16,865 nucleotides of DNA from Glomus cerebriforme (Eukaryota > Glomeromycota > Glomeromycetes > Glomerales > Glomeraceae): the NCBI GenBank assembly GCA_003550305.1, contig QKYT01000030.1, positions 312,952 through 329,816 of the forward strand, given 5' to 3'. The translations under genes were made by a program, and so were the position numbers. Shown piece after piece: positions 1 to 8,208 of the stretch. Below the pieces are notes generated by a model. It saw only the letters and a program-made list of their open reading frames with translations, ran no database searches and was not told the origin of the DNA. Every line of letters starts with the position of its first letter. Position 1 is the stretch's first letter.

Positions 1-38
1 TTCAGATCAGTTCAAATCAGATATAATTTAATTAAATT

Positions 39-77
39 CAGATCAGATCAAATTTAAGTGAAATCTGATCTGATCTG
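39..77. repeat. Inverted repeat built on GATC/AGATC units, end of a MITE-like element
   Basis: Two 17-bp arms, 39-55 and 61-77, are reverse complements with one mismatch and are separated by the five bases aagtg. The arms consist of CAGATC/GATCTG units. The element probably continues left of the window, since similar units occur at 1-22. It resembles the nested-palindrome ends of non-autonomous DNA transposons; that identity is inference. Confidence 0.55.
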
Positions 78-907
78 ATCTGTTAGGAGCACTAAATTCT
101 TCTTTTGATGCTTTATTTTCCACAATGGAAAAAAACCTTTATGGATAGAGATTCTATCTGACAATGATGCACACTATCACAATAAAGAATTGATGATGGT
201 GATTAGTTAATAGTCCAAATGGTACAATATAGAAGTAAGATCATGAATTTTTTTAGAATCTGGGAAGTCCAAGACTACAGTAGATTCATATCATGTGCAG
301 GTAGCTTATTTCATTTGCTTCTTTTATGATTATACCTAATATATTGAAAATTTTAAAATTATCAGATTGCACACGCAATAAAATGTCATGTACGTCTTGG
401 GTATGATATTCGAAATGGAAATGATATAACAGACGCAATTAAAAATATTAGGGGAACATTCATTGCAAATCTCAATCCCAGTGAACGACCAAAAAAATCT
501 AAAAAAATAATATCTACCTTGGAAGGAATTACTAATTGGTCATATTTCACTTGGCCAACAAGTGGCGAATTATCTGGCTATATCTGTGCATGCTCTTTGT
601 CTAATTTTGGTTCTTGGAATACTTTTTTGCCTATTGATATAAAAAAAGCTATGAATCACCAAGATTTCACAAAACCAAATCCAATAGTTTCAGATCGTAC
701 TATACCAAAATCTGAGTGGACTATTCTATTGCCCAGTAATAAAGATACATAAAAACAATAATTTTATTTTCTTGTTTGCTTTACTAAAGTGCTTTTATAT
801 TTTCAGTATCAGACCCAAATAGATGGTACAAGAAAGCTATCAAGACAGAATTAGGAGAATGAAATATTGATTATGATGATAAGGAAAATAAAAGTGAGTT
901 AGTTACT

Positions 908-923
908 AAATTACGAAAAGATA
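908..923. repeat. Target-site duplication, left copy (right copy 1173-1188)
   Basis: The 16 bases aaattacgaaaagata occur immediately before the truncated LINE and again, identical, directly after its poly(A) tail. They are part of the host exon, where they encode KLRKD. Confidence 0.88.
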
Positions 924-1172
924 GACAAGTAGATAGTATTAATCTAAATAATTACAATGGTACAGGGTCGGCAGATTTGAGGTAGAGCGTAAGGGCCACT
1001 CATGCTAAGGGAAATTTGTTTCAATTTCCACCTTTACAAACTGATAATCTGGCGCGACAAGTTACATTTTTCTTATAGAGGATGTATACGTAATTTATAG
1101 AATGTATTCGTCTTTTTAGACATTATATACAATAAATACGTTTAACTTGTCAAAAAAAAAAAAAAAAAAAAA
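924..1172 (+). mobile_element. 5'-truncated LINE (non-LTR retrotransposon) insertion with poly(A) tail
   Basis: About 250 bp inserted into an exon of the surrounding pseudogene. It holds the last few codons of a LINE ORF, ending in TGSADLR and TAG at 983-985. A 166-nt 3' UTR follows, with an AATAAA signal at 1131-1136, and then an A tract (1152-1175, 24 A; the last three also belong to the duplication). Both ends are bounded by the 16-bp direct repeat aaattacgaaaagata (908-923 and 1173-1188). The 3' UTR is clearly homologous to 4759-4931. Removing the element and one duplicate restores the exon frame. This is the signature of target-primed reverse transcription with 5' truncation. The perfect duplication suggests a recent insertion. 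Confidence 0.88.
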
Positions 1173-1867
1173 AAATTACGAAAAGATATTGGAGAAGAAA
1201 TACAAAGGGGAATAAAAGGTACACACCATAATATTTATCTATTATTTTTTTTTCTTATTCCATTTACTGATAGCAAATTTGCAAATAAATTCATGTAGAA
1301 ATTCGATTGCAAGAATCAGATAGCGTTCCATTTATTTCAGAAAGTTTACATACGTTGAAATCAAAAAAGCATAATGCTAAGAATAATTTGAAGAATGAAT
1401 TGAGGTGAATAAAATGTTTTTTTTGGTGTTCAGTATAAGCATCAAAGTGTAATCATTTACTATTTTCCTAGACAAAGTTATTTTGATTTGGGATGGGCAT
1501 TTTATAAACATCAAGAATTTGGTAAATGTGATAGTGAAAAACATATGACTGAACAGATCAAATAACTTCTTAAAATCTATTTTTTGTCAGGTGATATGGA
1601 TAAGAAAAATTGATTCACTGCTTCTAGAATGCTTGAGGAATTGCAAAAAAAAGTAGAAACAGGAGAGCTAAAAATAGATGAAATACCAAAAATAAAAACA
1701 ATAGAAAATTGAATAATACGGTATAACCAAGAGCATAAGAAGGAATCAGAAGCAAAAAAATTAAATAGCGTTCCAATAGAGTAAATAAATAATAAGCAAA
1801 CAATTTATAACATCTCTATATAGTTTTTTTTCGCTTGTACTGCATATTTGTGTTGAAATACATTTAA

Positions 1868-2121
1868 ATATATATGTTTCATACCTATAATTCTGGCAAA
1901 TTTTGCAAGTATGCGAAAATGGTCAAAGAAATAAGGTTTAATTACTTAAAAAAAAAGATTTGTACAGGTCTTATTGCCATAAAACTTTATTTAGTTTTAT
2001 GAGAAAGTATAAGTTAAATGTGGCATTGTCAACAGACTGAAGTAATTCTGAATATATATACTTCGTATCCATAATCCCCAGCCAATTTTGAAATTACGTG
2101 AAAATGGTTAAGGAAATAAGA
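1868..2121 (+). repeat. Two diverged direct copies of a roughly 70-bp unit
   Basis: The stretches about 1868-1937 and 2052-2121 align along their length. Both start with an AT dinucleotide run, have ccataat or cctataat in the middle, and end in gaaaatggt followed by aaataag. An unrelated AT-rich spacer of about 114 bp separates them. No coding potential was seen in the whole 1785-2179 interval. They may be remnants of an element upstream of the transposase fragment. Confidence 0.45.
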
Positions 2122-2179
2122 TGCTATAACCACAGATATATTAAGAAAAAGTCAGTTGCATCTAATATATATATCAATA

Positions 2180-3320
2180 GGTAATATTCCAATATGGTAT
2201 TATAACTTATAATAAACTGGACATAAAGCAACTTTTAGGATATTTAGCAATTTTAGAAGTTGCAAATAAAGATCTGGGTTGTGAAACCTTTCATAAATCT
2301 TTATATCATTTATTAGATCTGATTATTTCATTAGATAATAGCATAAACCTTCTTATAAATAATAAAATAATCTGGTTTTATTCTAGAGTTTCAACTATTA
2401 TTGCAAATTGGCCAAAAGTAGCAAGTTTTTGCTTAATTTATAAATTCTCCAATTTAAACTATTTATGTCACTTTTGTTTAGTTAATAAAAGCGATCTTTC
2501 AAATGTAGACTTATCATCTAGCAATATAATACCAAGAACTCACAATGAAATGCATAATCATTAAGAAAAGAATACACAAAAATCTGTTTGCATTGAATCT
2601 GCATATAATTTTTTTTGGGATTTGCCATAAGTATACATAAACAAAAATCATTTTATATTTATATATATGTATTTATGTATATATTATTCATATCATTAAA
2701 AAACATAGATATCTACTCAACTACAATTCCCAATAGAATACAATATTTAGATTTGGATCTATTTTGTTATCAAATTAACTTTACATGCAAGATCTTAAGA
2801 TTGCAATATAATAATGGTAATATATTAGTTGACAAAATAGATCGCCATCTAGTAGCAATTTCACGTTTTTCTGACTTTAAAAATTTTTCCAATAAATATA
2901 AAAGTTTAATAAAAATCATGATGTTTGTTATTGATAATTTATATGATGGAAACAATGATGTGATAGATAATTTTGTAAATAATGATGATCTTATAAAATT
3001 GTACGAATATTGGAATGAAATGTATATTTTAAGTAGATCTGAAGAATTTAGTGAAAGTGACAATAAAATTTAATATAAGTAAATGAAATTTTAATAAAAT
3101 TGAAGTGAAAATTAAGATTAAATTATTATTAAAATTTTAGAATGCAATATTTGGATGGGTACAAAAGTTTGTAAAAGTTTTTAAATTTATTTTACCTTCC
3201 AATCTGAAGTTATCTAAACTACACTCATGGGTGTATTATATTATCGACTCAATATGATCATATGGTTCAGTAAATAATTATATCACAAAAACATATAAAA
3301 GTCCTATATTAATTAAAACC
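2180..3320 (+). pseudogene. Plavaka/CACTA-like transposase remnant
   Basis: Three collinear coding pieces match a transposase family that I recognise from AM fungi and basidiomycetes (Plavaka branch of CACTA elements). The first, 2180-2627, begins with GNIP, has two TAA codons at 2210 and 2213 and a frameshift near 2236, and continues with LLINNKIIWFYSR, a CHFC knuckle, RTHNEM and FFWDLP; TAA at 2562 interrupts it. After a decayed intron (about 2631-2708), the second piece to 3073 carries NIDIYSTTIPNR, LDLDLF and YEYWNEMYILSR. The third, starting after a splice acceptor at 3140, has LKLSKLHSW and YGSVNNYITKTY, the usual PKLHSW/GAINGYTTETY block, with TGA at 3255. The catalytic N-terminal part was not found. 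No terminal inverted repeats were identified. Confidence 0.72.
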
Positions 3321-3435
3321 TTTTTAATTTTCTGATAAGTAGGCTTGCTTGTTAAAGTTTAGATATCTTAATTTTGGTTATTCATTGTGTATATTTTTAT
3401 ATTACATAAATATTTGTCTAACTTATCTTAGTAAA

Positions 3436-4939
3436 AATAAAAGCTGATTATACTTGTTAAAATTAAAGACCATTCTGGAATTGAAGGCAATGATATTGCA
3501 GACTCCTTGGCTAAAAAAGGAATTCTTTTTGAACTTTCTATCACTTCTCACTCATTTTATTTATCACAATTTTTGCATTTTATTCTTTGGGACAATTGAT
3601 ACTGCCCTACGACTATTCATCAAACTTTTATATAATGTAATTATTAGCATAGAATGATCCTCTTTTCATTTCAATCAAGACATTTATAATTCAGCCTATT
3701 TATTTGCAAAATAGTTTTTTTTATGGTCTACCTTTGCAACTTGAAATAACAATCTACATAGATTAAAATTATCCAACCTTCTCTTACCTGTTGGTATTAT
3801 TTTATCTGAAAGAAATCCTGATCTCTATTTTAATTTTCAGTGCTTATATTACCTTAAAACAAAAGAATCTGTGTACTATCTTATGATCTGTTCTAATTTT
3901 GTTTAAGTTTGATCTTCCATTAAGACCTTCACCATTAATGAAATTATCTTTCAACTCAAAGAATGGTTCCCAAAGGCTTATCAAAATTTCTTGGAAGCCC
4001 ATAGAATTATTGCCCTTTTTAAAATTTGGTTTACCAAATTCTTTTTGAATTTTGATATAATAGATAACAATGGTAATGATGCTCTATAATTCTATATCTT
4101 ATGTTCAATCCTTAGTATATCAGTTCATGCTTCTTTACTTAAAATCACATGGTCAAAAAACCTGGCTTATCAAGTCATAGATTATTTTTTTTCACTCTTC
4201 ATCAAAGAATTTTACCACCAACTATGAATACCATGTTGTAAGTTATTCAAGAAGTAAAAAGCTTCTCAACCCTCCATGAATTCTGTACATAGTACACCAG
4301 GTAGTACTCCAGTCTTAAGACAGAATCATAAAATATCCTTCTACAAGAATGATATTTCTTATGACAAATTCAATCATTCTGTATTAGATAAACTATCAAG
4401 AGTTACTCAAACTGCTAAAATAGGATATATATGATATGGTTTAGAAATTTGTGAAGTTTGGAATTAACAAAAAATATCATTTCTTTAGAAAAATTTATTG
4501 CCTATCAAATAAGATTCAGAGTTTTTACAATAAGAAAGTTCTTCAGTATGTTAGCCTTTGGAAAAATCTGGAGTGTAATATTAATAATTGTAATTTTAGT
4601 ATTAATAAGATAACAAATAATGTAAATAAAACTAATTTAGATTTGTTTAATGGTCAAGTTGATGATTCAGTATTAAGTTATTATGAAAAAATAGATAGTC
4701 AAGTTTTAGGCATTAATCTAGTAATCACAATAGGACTGGATCAGAAGATCTAAGGTAAAGTATAAGGGTCAATCAATGCCAAGGAAAATTTGATTTCAAT
4801 TCCTACCTTTATAAACCAAAGTTCTCATATGACAAGTTATATTTTTCTAGTTATAAAGAATATATACATGATTTATAAAATATATTCATCTTATAATACT
4901 TAATACAATAAATATGTTTAATTTGTCTTATAAAAAAAA
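3436..4939 (+). mobile_element. Degenerate LINE remnant: RNase H region to 3' UTR
   Basis: The 5' part encodes HSGIEGNDIADSLAKKG (3471-3521), the C-terminal motif of a type I RNase H domain as found in LINE ORF2. About 300 bases on, a CxxC...H...C knuckle region is recognisable but decayed (Cys at 3841 and 3889, the second Cys lost). Further pieces in shifting frames run to TGSEDLR and TAA at 4756-4758. The 173-nt 3' UTR is homologous to that of the copy at 924, has AATAAA at 4907-4912 and ends in eight A. The reverse transcriptase domain is absent, so this is a 5'-truncated, older copy. The sequence at about 3327-3350 resembles that after the tail (about 4943-4963), which may be a worn target-site duplication. 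Confidence 0.75.
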
Positions 4940-5129
4940 TTATTTTTCTGTGAAAAGGCTTGAACGTAAAAGTTCTATAAGTCTGAAATAGTATAAAAGA
5001 TTTACTTATATGTTTTTCTTTATTTTCTCTAAAAAAATAAAGTAGTAGAGTCCTGTTTATATTTCATAACGTTTTCTATTCTTTGTAATGATTTGAACTT
5101 TTAACTCTTGAATTGCATTATATCATAAG
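4940..5129. other. AT-rich interval without recognised genes
   Basis: This follows the LINE 3' end. I see no reading frame, splice pattern or clear repeat apart from the possible worn target-site duplication at its left edge. Confidence 0.4.
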
Positions 5130-5600
5130 TCTAACCTTAAGTTTAACTTATAAGTTTAATCTTTTAAGTCTAACCTATAAATCTAACCTTATTAAAGGGT
5201 AGTCCTATATTTTTGTCCTAGAAAAAAGACTTTTAAATCAATTTGAAGATCCTATAAGTCTAATCTACTATAGAGACTTCTAAAGTGATTTGAAAGTTAT
5301 GTAAGTCTAACTTTATTATAAAATAAACCTATATTTTTGTCTTAGAAAAAATGCTTTTAAATTGATTTAAAGGTTATGTAAGTATAACTTACTATAGAGA
5401 TTTCTAGGGTAAAATAAAAAATAAAATTAAGGTTAGATTTTGAAAAGCTCCTGGAGTGAATTAAAGGTTATGTAATATCTAACCTTTAAGGTTAGATTTT
5501 AAAAGGCTCCTAGAGTAATTTAAAGATTATGTAGTCTACTCTTACAATAGCTTTTAAGAACAAAAAAAGGTTATGTAACTTTAACTCCTAAAATAGCTTT
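5130..5600 (+). repeat. Degenerate minisatellite, about 60/124-bp periodicity
   Basis: Units sharing ttaaaggttatgtaagtctaac recur, in part, through this interval. A longer period of 124 bp is visible between cctatatttttgtc at 5204 and 5328. A shorter period of 59 bp is visible between aaggttagatttt-like starts at 5429 and 5488. The motif aatctaacctt and its complement aaggttagatt both occur, so the array contains inverted copies; ATCTAACCTT at 5477-5486 and AAGGTTAGAT at 5488-5497 form a perfect 10-bp palindrome with one base between. There is no convincing coding frame. Function is unknown. Confidence 0.65.
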
Positions 5601-5984
5601 TGTGATAATATAGAGATCATATAATGCTACATCAGAATTACTTCAGTTATTGCAGTGCTTTAATATATTTATTCTGTTAGTTGTTATGAGATTATTTGAC
5701 AATATTTTTTGATAAAAATCTACTAAGAATTTGGTTATATACCTTCCTTTTGATAAAAGCATACTGAGTAATATTCCATGTTTAAGCATATTATTTTAAA
5801 TACATGATCATTACTTTTAATATCACCATTCTAAAAATATTATTTTTTATTTTATTATTTTCAATGATAATACTTATTACTAAGTACTGAAAGGGTTTAT
5901 TTTATTTATTTTTATATAGGTTAATGGAAAAAAAAGTTACAAATCTGTAGCCAATACTTCTAATCTACAAGAAGAGAGTCAGCT
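5601..5984. other. AT-rich interval without recognised features
   Basis: No reading frame of note. Short T and A runs near 5900-5935 lead into the decayed gene that follows and could be the end of a worn intron (ttatatag at about 5913-5920). Confidence 0.35.
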
Positions 5985-6677
5985 TCTCTAAAGTCAAATT
6001 CATTAGTTTTTTTTAAAAAATGAAGTATTAGTAAAGTTTTAAATGTTTCTGAAGATATCCCATTGCGGGATAATAGTTCTATAAATATTTTAGAGATTTT
6101 AAAGACCACAGTACATAATTTCAACCAAGATATAATAGTTCTAGATTTTTCCCATTTGTACAAAAGTTTAAATCACTTATATGTGAACTTTAAGCATTAT
6201 ATCAAAGTTCCAAGAAAAAGTACATATGATGCTAAAATGTACTAGGTCCTAGTAAATTGGTTAAGAAAGATTCATAGGTATGAAATCACTGGTCAGTAAC
6301 ACTTCGAACAAGTTTGTGATAAGAATTACTAGCATCTTTATTATAACCTAACTATAAAGAAGCCTGATAGTCCTCATCTAGAAGCTCTTCTCAAACTATT
6401 GGTGATATCATTGATTTCAAAACTAAATGGTCATTTTGAATAAGTATTTAAGTATAAAAAGCAACTTCATCTTTGAAAGATCTGGATCATACACTTTTCC
6501 TGTGAAAATTACATTATAACCAATCCATATTGGCCATGTGAAAAGCTTCAGGAAAAGAGATTAAATGTCATCCATTTCTGGCATGATAAAGAGTTTAAAA
6601 ATGTACAGATAAGTGCTAAGTTTCAGGATACTACTAGCAGGTGTTATGAAATTATAAACAAGCCTATTCTTTCATAG
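5985..6677 (+). pseudogene. Decayed gene of unknown family
   Basis: One frame can be read from about 5985 to a TAG at 6675 with dense amino-acid sense between stops. Recognisable stretches are ILKTTVHNFNQDIIVLDF, HYIKVPRKSTYDAK, NWLRKIHRYE, NLTIKKPDSPHLEALLKLL, NPYWPCEKLQEKR and HFWHDKEFKN. Interruptions in frame are TGA near 6021 and TAG 6243, TAA 6297, TAG 6330, TAA 6441 and TGA 6474. The TAG and TGA positions (after NY, and before KIW) would accept Trp. I do not recognise a domain; the mixture of aromatic and basic residues does not point to a known enzyme. Material past the MITE (7463-7932) may be the downstream part of the same gene. Confidence 0.5.
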
Positions 6678-7036
6678 ATATAATAGTATTATTTGTATTA
6701 TAATAAAGCTGATTCTAATGGTCTATTTTTTGAAATTTTATGAAATTCCATTTTTTTGCACAATGTATAAATATATAATGGCATTTAATAAGATGTATTT
6801 TGGCTTATTAGCTAAATTACTAGCTTCTTCTTTTTCTTAAAGCATTGGTTTCTGCAGGAAATAATCTAACTATTTAATGAAATATTTTTTTAGAATTAAG
6901 TTAAAAGAATAATGAAAAACTTTTCCTCCTGAAAAAAATTCATTTTTAAGGAGATGAGACATGAATACATCTCATATCATAAAAGTATAATTCATTATCT
7001 GAGATAAAGGCCAGTAAAATTAACCCAATTGTATAA
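6678..7036 (+). other. AT-rich interval, probable worn continuation of the preceding pseudogene
   Basis: Short open pieces occur but no frame can be followed for more than a few codons. There are no clear repeats. It ends at the left boundary of the MITE-like element. Confidence 0.35.
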
Positions 7037-7044
7037 TTATTAGA

Positions 7045-7440
7045 TGCGTTTACAAATTCAATTGGATTGGATTGAATTAATACTCCAATCCGATCTACAT
7101 TCACAAATTACAAATTTGATTTGGATTGGATTAAGTCGATCTAATGGATTGAATTGGATTGGATTTTACTATTAAATTTCCAATTTAGGATGCAACCCAT
7201 GATTGGCAATACCATACACCATATACACCATCTACCCCTTCTACCACTACCCTTCATCACCTACTTCTCTTCAAATTTTAATAAAATTTTTTTATTTAAA
7301 TTGTTTATTTAAATTACAAAAATCTATAATCCAATCCACTTATTTGTGAATACGGATTGGATTAATAATAATCCAATCTGATCCAATTAGATTGGCAAAT
7401 CCAATCCAATCCAATCCAATTGAATTTATGAATACACCCA
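7045..7440. mobile_element. MITE-like element with long imperfect inverted repeats of GGATT units
   Basis: The left end (7045-7175) and the reverse complement of the right end (about 7330-7440) share aaattcaattggattgga and further GGATT/AATCC units, giving terminal inverted repeats of more than 80 bp with mismatches. The core is strikingly strand-asymmetric: 7198-7270 is rich in C and A with repeated accat and ctacc motifs and little G. No coding capacity, about 400 bp. The 9 bases ttattagat occur at 7037-7045 and 7457-7465; they could be a target-site duplication if the element runs to 7456. GGATT-type elements are familiar to me from Rhizophagus genomes; the superfamily is unknown. Confidence 0.7.
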
Positions 7441-7462
7441 TTTTTAAAATATGAAGTTATTA

Positions 7463-7932
7463 GATACCAGAAAAGATTAATGTGCTAGAGATGAACTCAA
7501 AGTTGGCCAGAGTGCCTGACATCATTATCATTCAAAAAATACCATTTATATACAGTATGTTTCAGATAATGATATTCAAACTGATAATATTGCCTGTGAT
7601 CATAAGAAAGAAAATAATCACCAGTTATGAATGAGCTTAAAGTATTATACCAGCATTTGCTTGATTATAATAAAAGAACTTTTGAGAAGTTTATGCAAAA
7701 CATAGAAAAGGAATATAGAGAGCAGGCTAATGTAAATATGAAAATGTGGAGTGAAATTGAGAATCTAAAGATGCATCTATGAAGTCAGATTCTATTCATT
7801 AGCTAGAGAACTTTTTTCCTTGTGCTTTTGCCTCACCTCTATTTCCTTCTGCAGGTGTCAAACCTTAGCCGAATTGCTAGAGGATCATCTTCAGACTTAT
7901 CTAGGTCAAATAGCTATAGGCCTGTTCATCAG
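7463..7932 (+). pseudogene. Downstream remnant of the interrupted unknown gene
   Basis: Frame 7463-7630 encodes DTRKD, a stop, then RDELKVGQS and, after a TGA, pieces ending in HKKENNHQL and TGA at 7628. A shifted 51-codon frame, 7627-7782, begins MNELKVLYQHLLDYNKRTF and continues with charged, coiled-coil-like sequence ending IENLKMHL. A pyrimidine-rich tract and an acceptor ctgcag end at 7854; an open exon-like stretch 7855-7932 follows (VSNLSRIARGSSSDLSR, ending CAG before gtgttt). Position and frame layout suggest these are parts of the gene at 5985-6677 split by the MITE. It is not recognised as any known family. Confidence 0.45.
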
Positions 7933-8089
7933 GTGTTTTGATTTATAGTTTGTGTCATTCAATGAAAATTGAACAGCTTTAGGTTATTTTTAATATGAAC
8001 CTTGTATTTATTTGTTAAAAACTAAAAAATTGTAGTGTCAAAAGTTCAGATTTAGTTCTCAAGTCAAAAACGTATGTATGAAAATCATT

Positions 8090-8156
8090 TGTCGATCGTC
8101 TCCGTAAAACGCGTAATGTCGATCGTCTCCAGAAATATAAATTGCGTAAAACGCGT
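8090..8156 (+). promoter_or_regulatory. Duplicated promoter module with two ACGCGT (MCB-type) boxes
   Basis: The 14 bases TGTCGATCGTCTCC occur at 8090-8103 and 8117-8130. Each copy is followed by GTAAAACGCGT, directly in the first copy and after a 15-base AT-rich insert in the second. This places ACGCGT at 8109-8114 and 8151-8156, some 53-100 bp before the ATG at 8209. ACGCGT is the MluI cell-cycle box bound by MBF (Mbp1/Swi6) for G1/S transcription in ascomycete yeasts; its use in this organism is inferred. CpG-rich sequence stands out sharply in this AT-rich region. Confidence 0.55.
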
Positions 8157-8208
8157 TTTTGTTAGTTCCTTTCGCACAAAACAATTTTTTTTCGAATACT
8201 CATTTTAA

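Larger units (their letters stand above)
109..1784 (+). pseudogene. Decayed multi-exon gene, DDE-transposase-like AM-fungal repeat family
   Basis: Coding pieces can be followed through six GT-AG exons: about 109-300, 366-735, 807-1218 (interrupted by a LINE insertion), 1299-1404, 1472-1521 and 1591-1784, with introns of 65-80 bp that keep frame. The first exon carries an LSDN motif followed by HYHN (157-183), then ESGKSKTTVDSYH. This order resembles the catalytic region of eukaryotic DDE transposases, and I recall close relatives repeated in Rhizophagus genomes. Exon 2 has paired Trp residues (NWSYFTWP). The last exon has an FTASRMLEEL segment. In-frame stops lie at 208 (TAA), 211 (TAG), 244 (TGA), 860 (TGA), 1611 (TGA) and 1710 (TGA); the natural stop is probably TAA at 1782. 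The four TGA codons and the TAG sit where Trp fits the context. The family assignment is moderately sure, the transposase function is not. Confidence 0.6.

Noticed and set aside
1152..1175. Poly(A) tract as a sequencing or assembly artefact
   Set aside because: It is preceded by AATAAA and followed by an exact duplicate of the 5' flank, as expected for a retrotransposon tail.
109..1784. Reading TGA as Trp (alternative genetic code), since several TGA codons sit at Trp positions
   Set aside because: TGG is used for Trp in the same gene, TAA and TAG also interrupt it, and the intact gene needs no such reading. Decay explains it better.
2770..3063. Minus-strand frame of 97 codons
   Set aside because: Antisense to the well-matched transposase block on the plus strand.
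3454..3657. Open frame of 67 codons
   Set aside because: It is the +1 shadow of the frame that encodes the RNase H motif HSGIEGNDIADSLAKKG.
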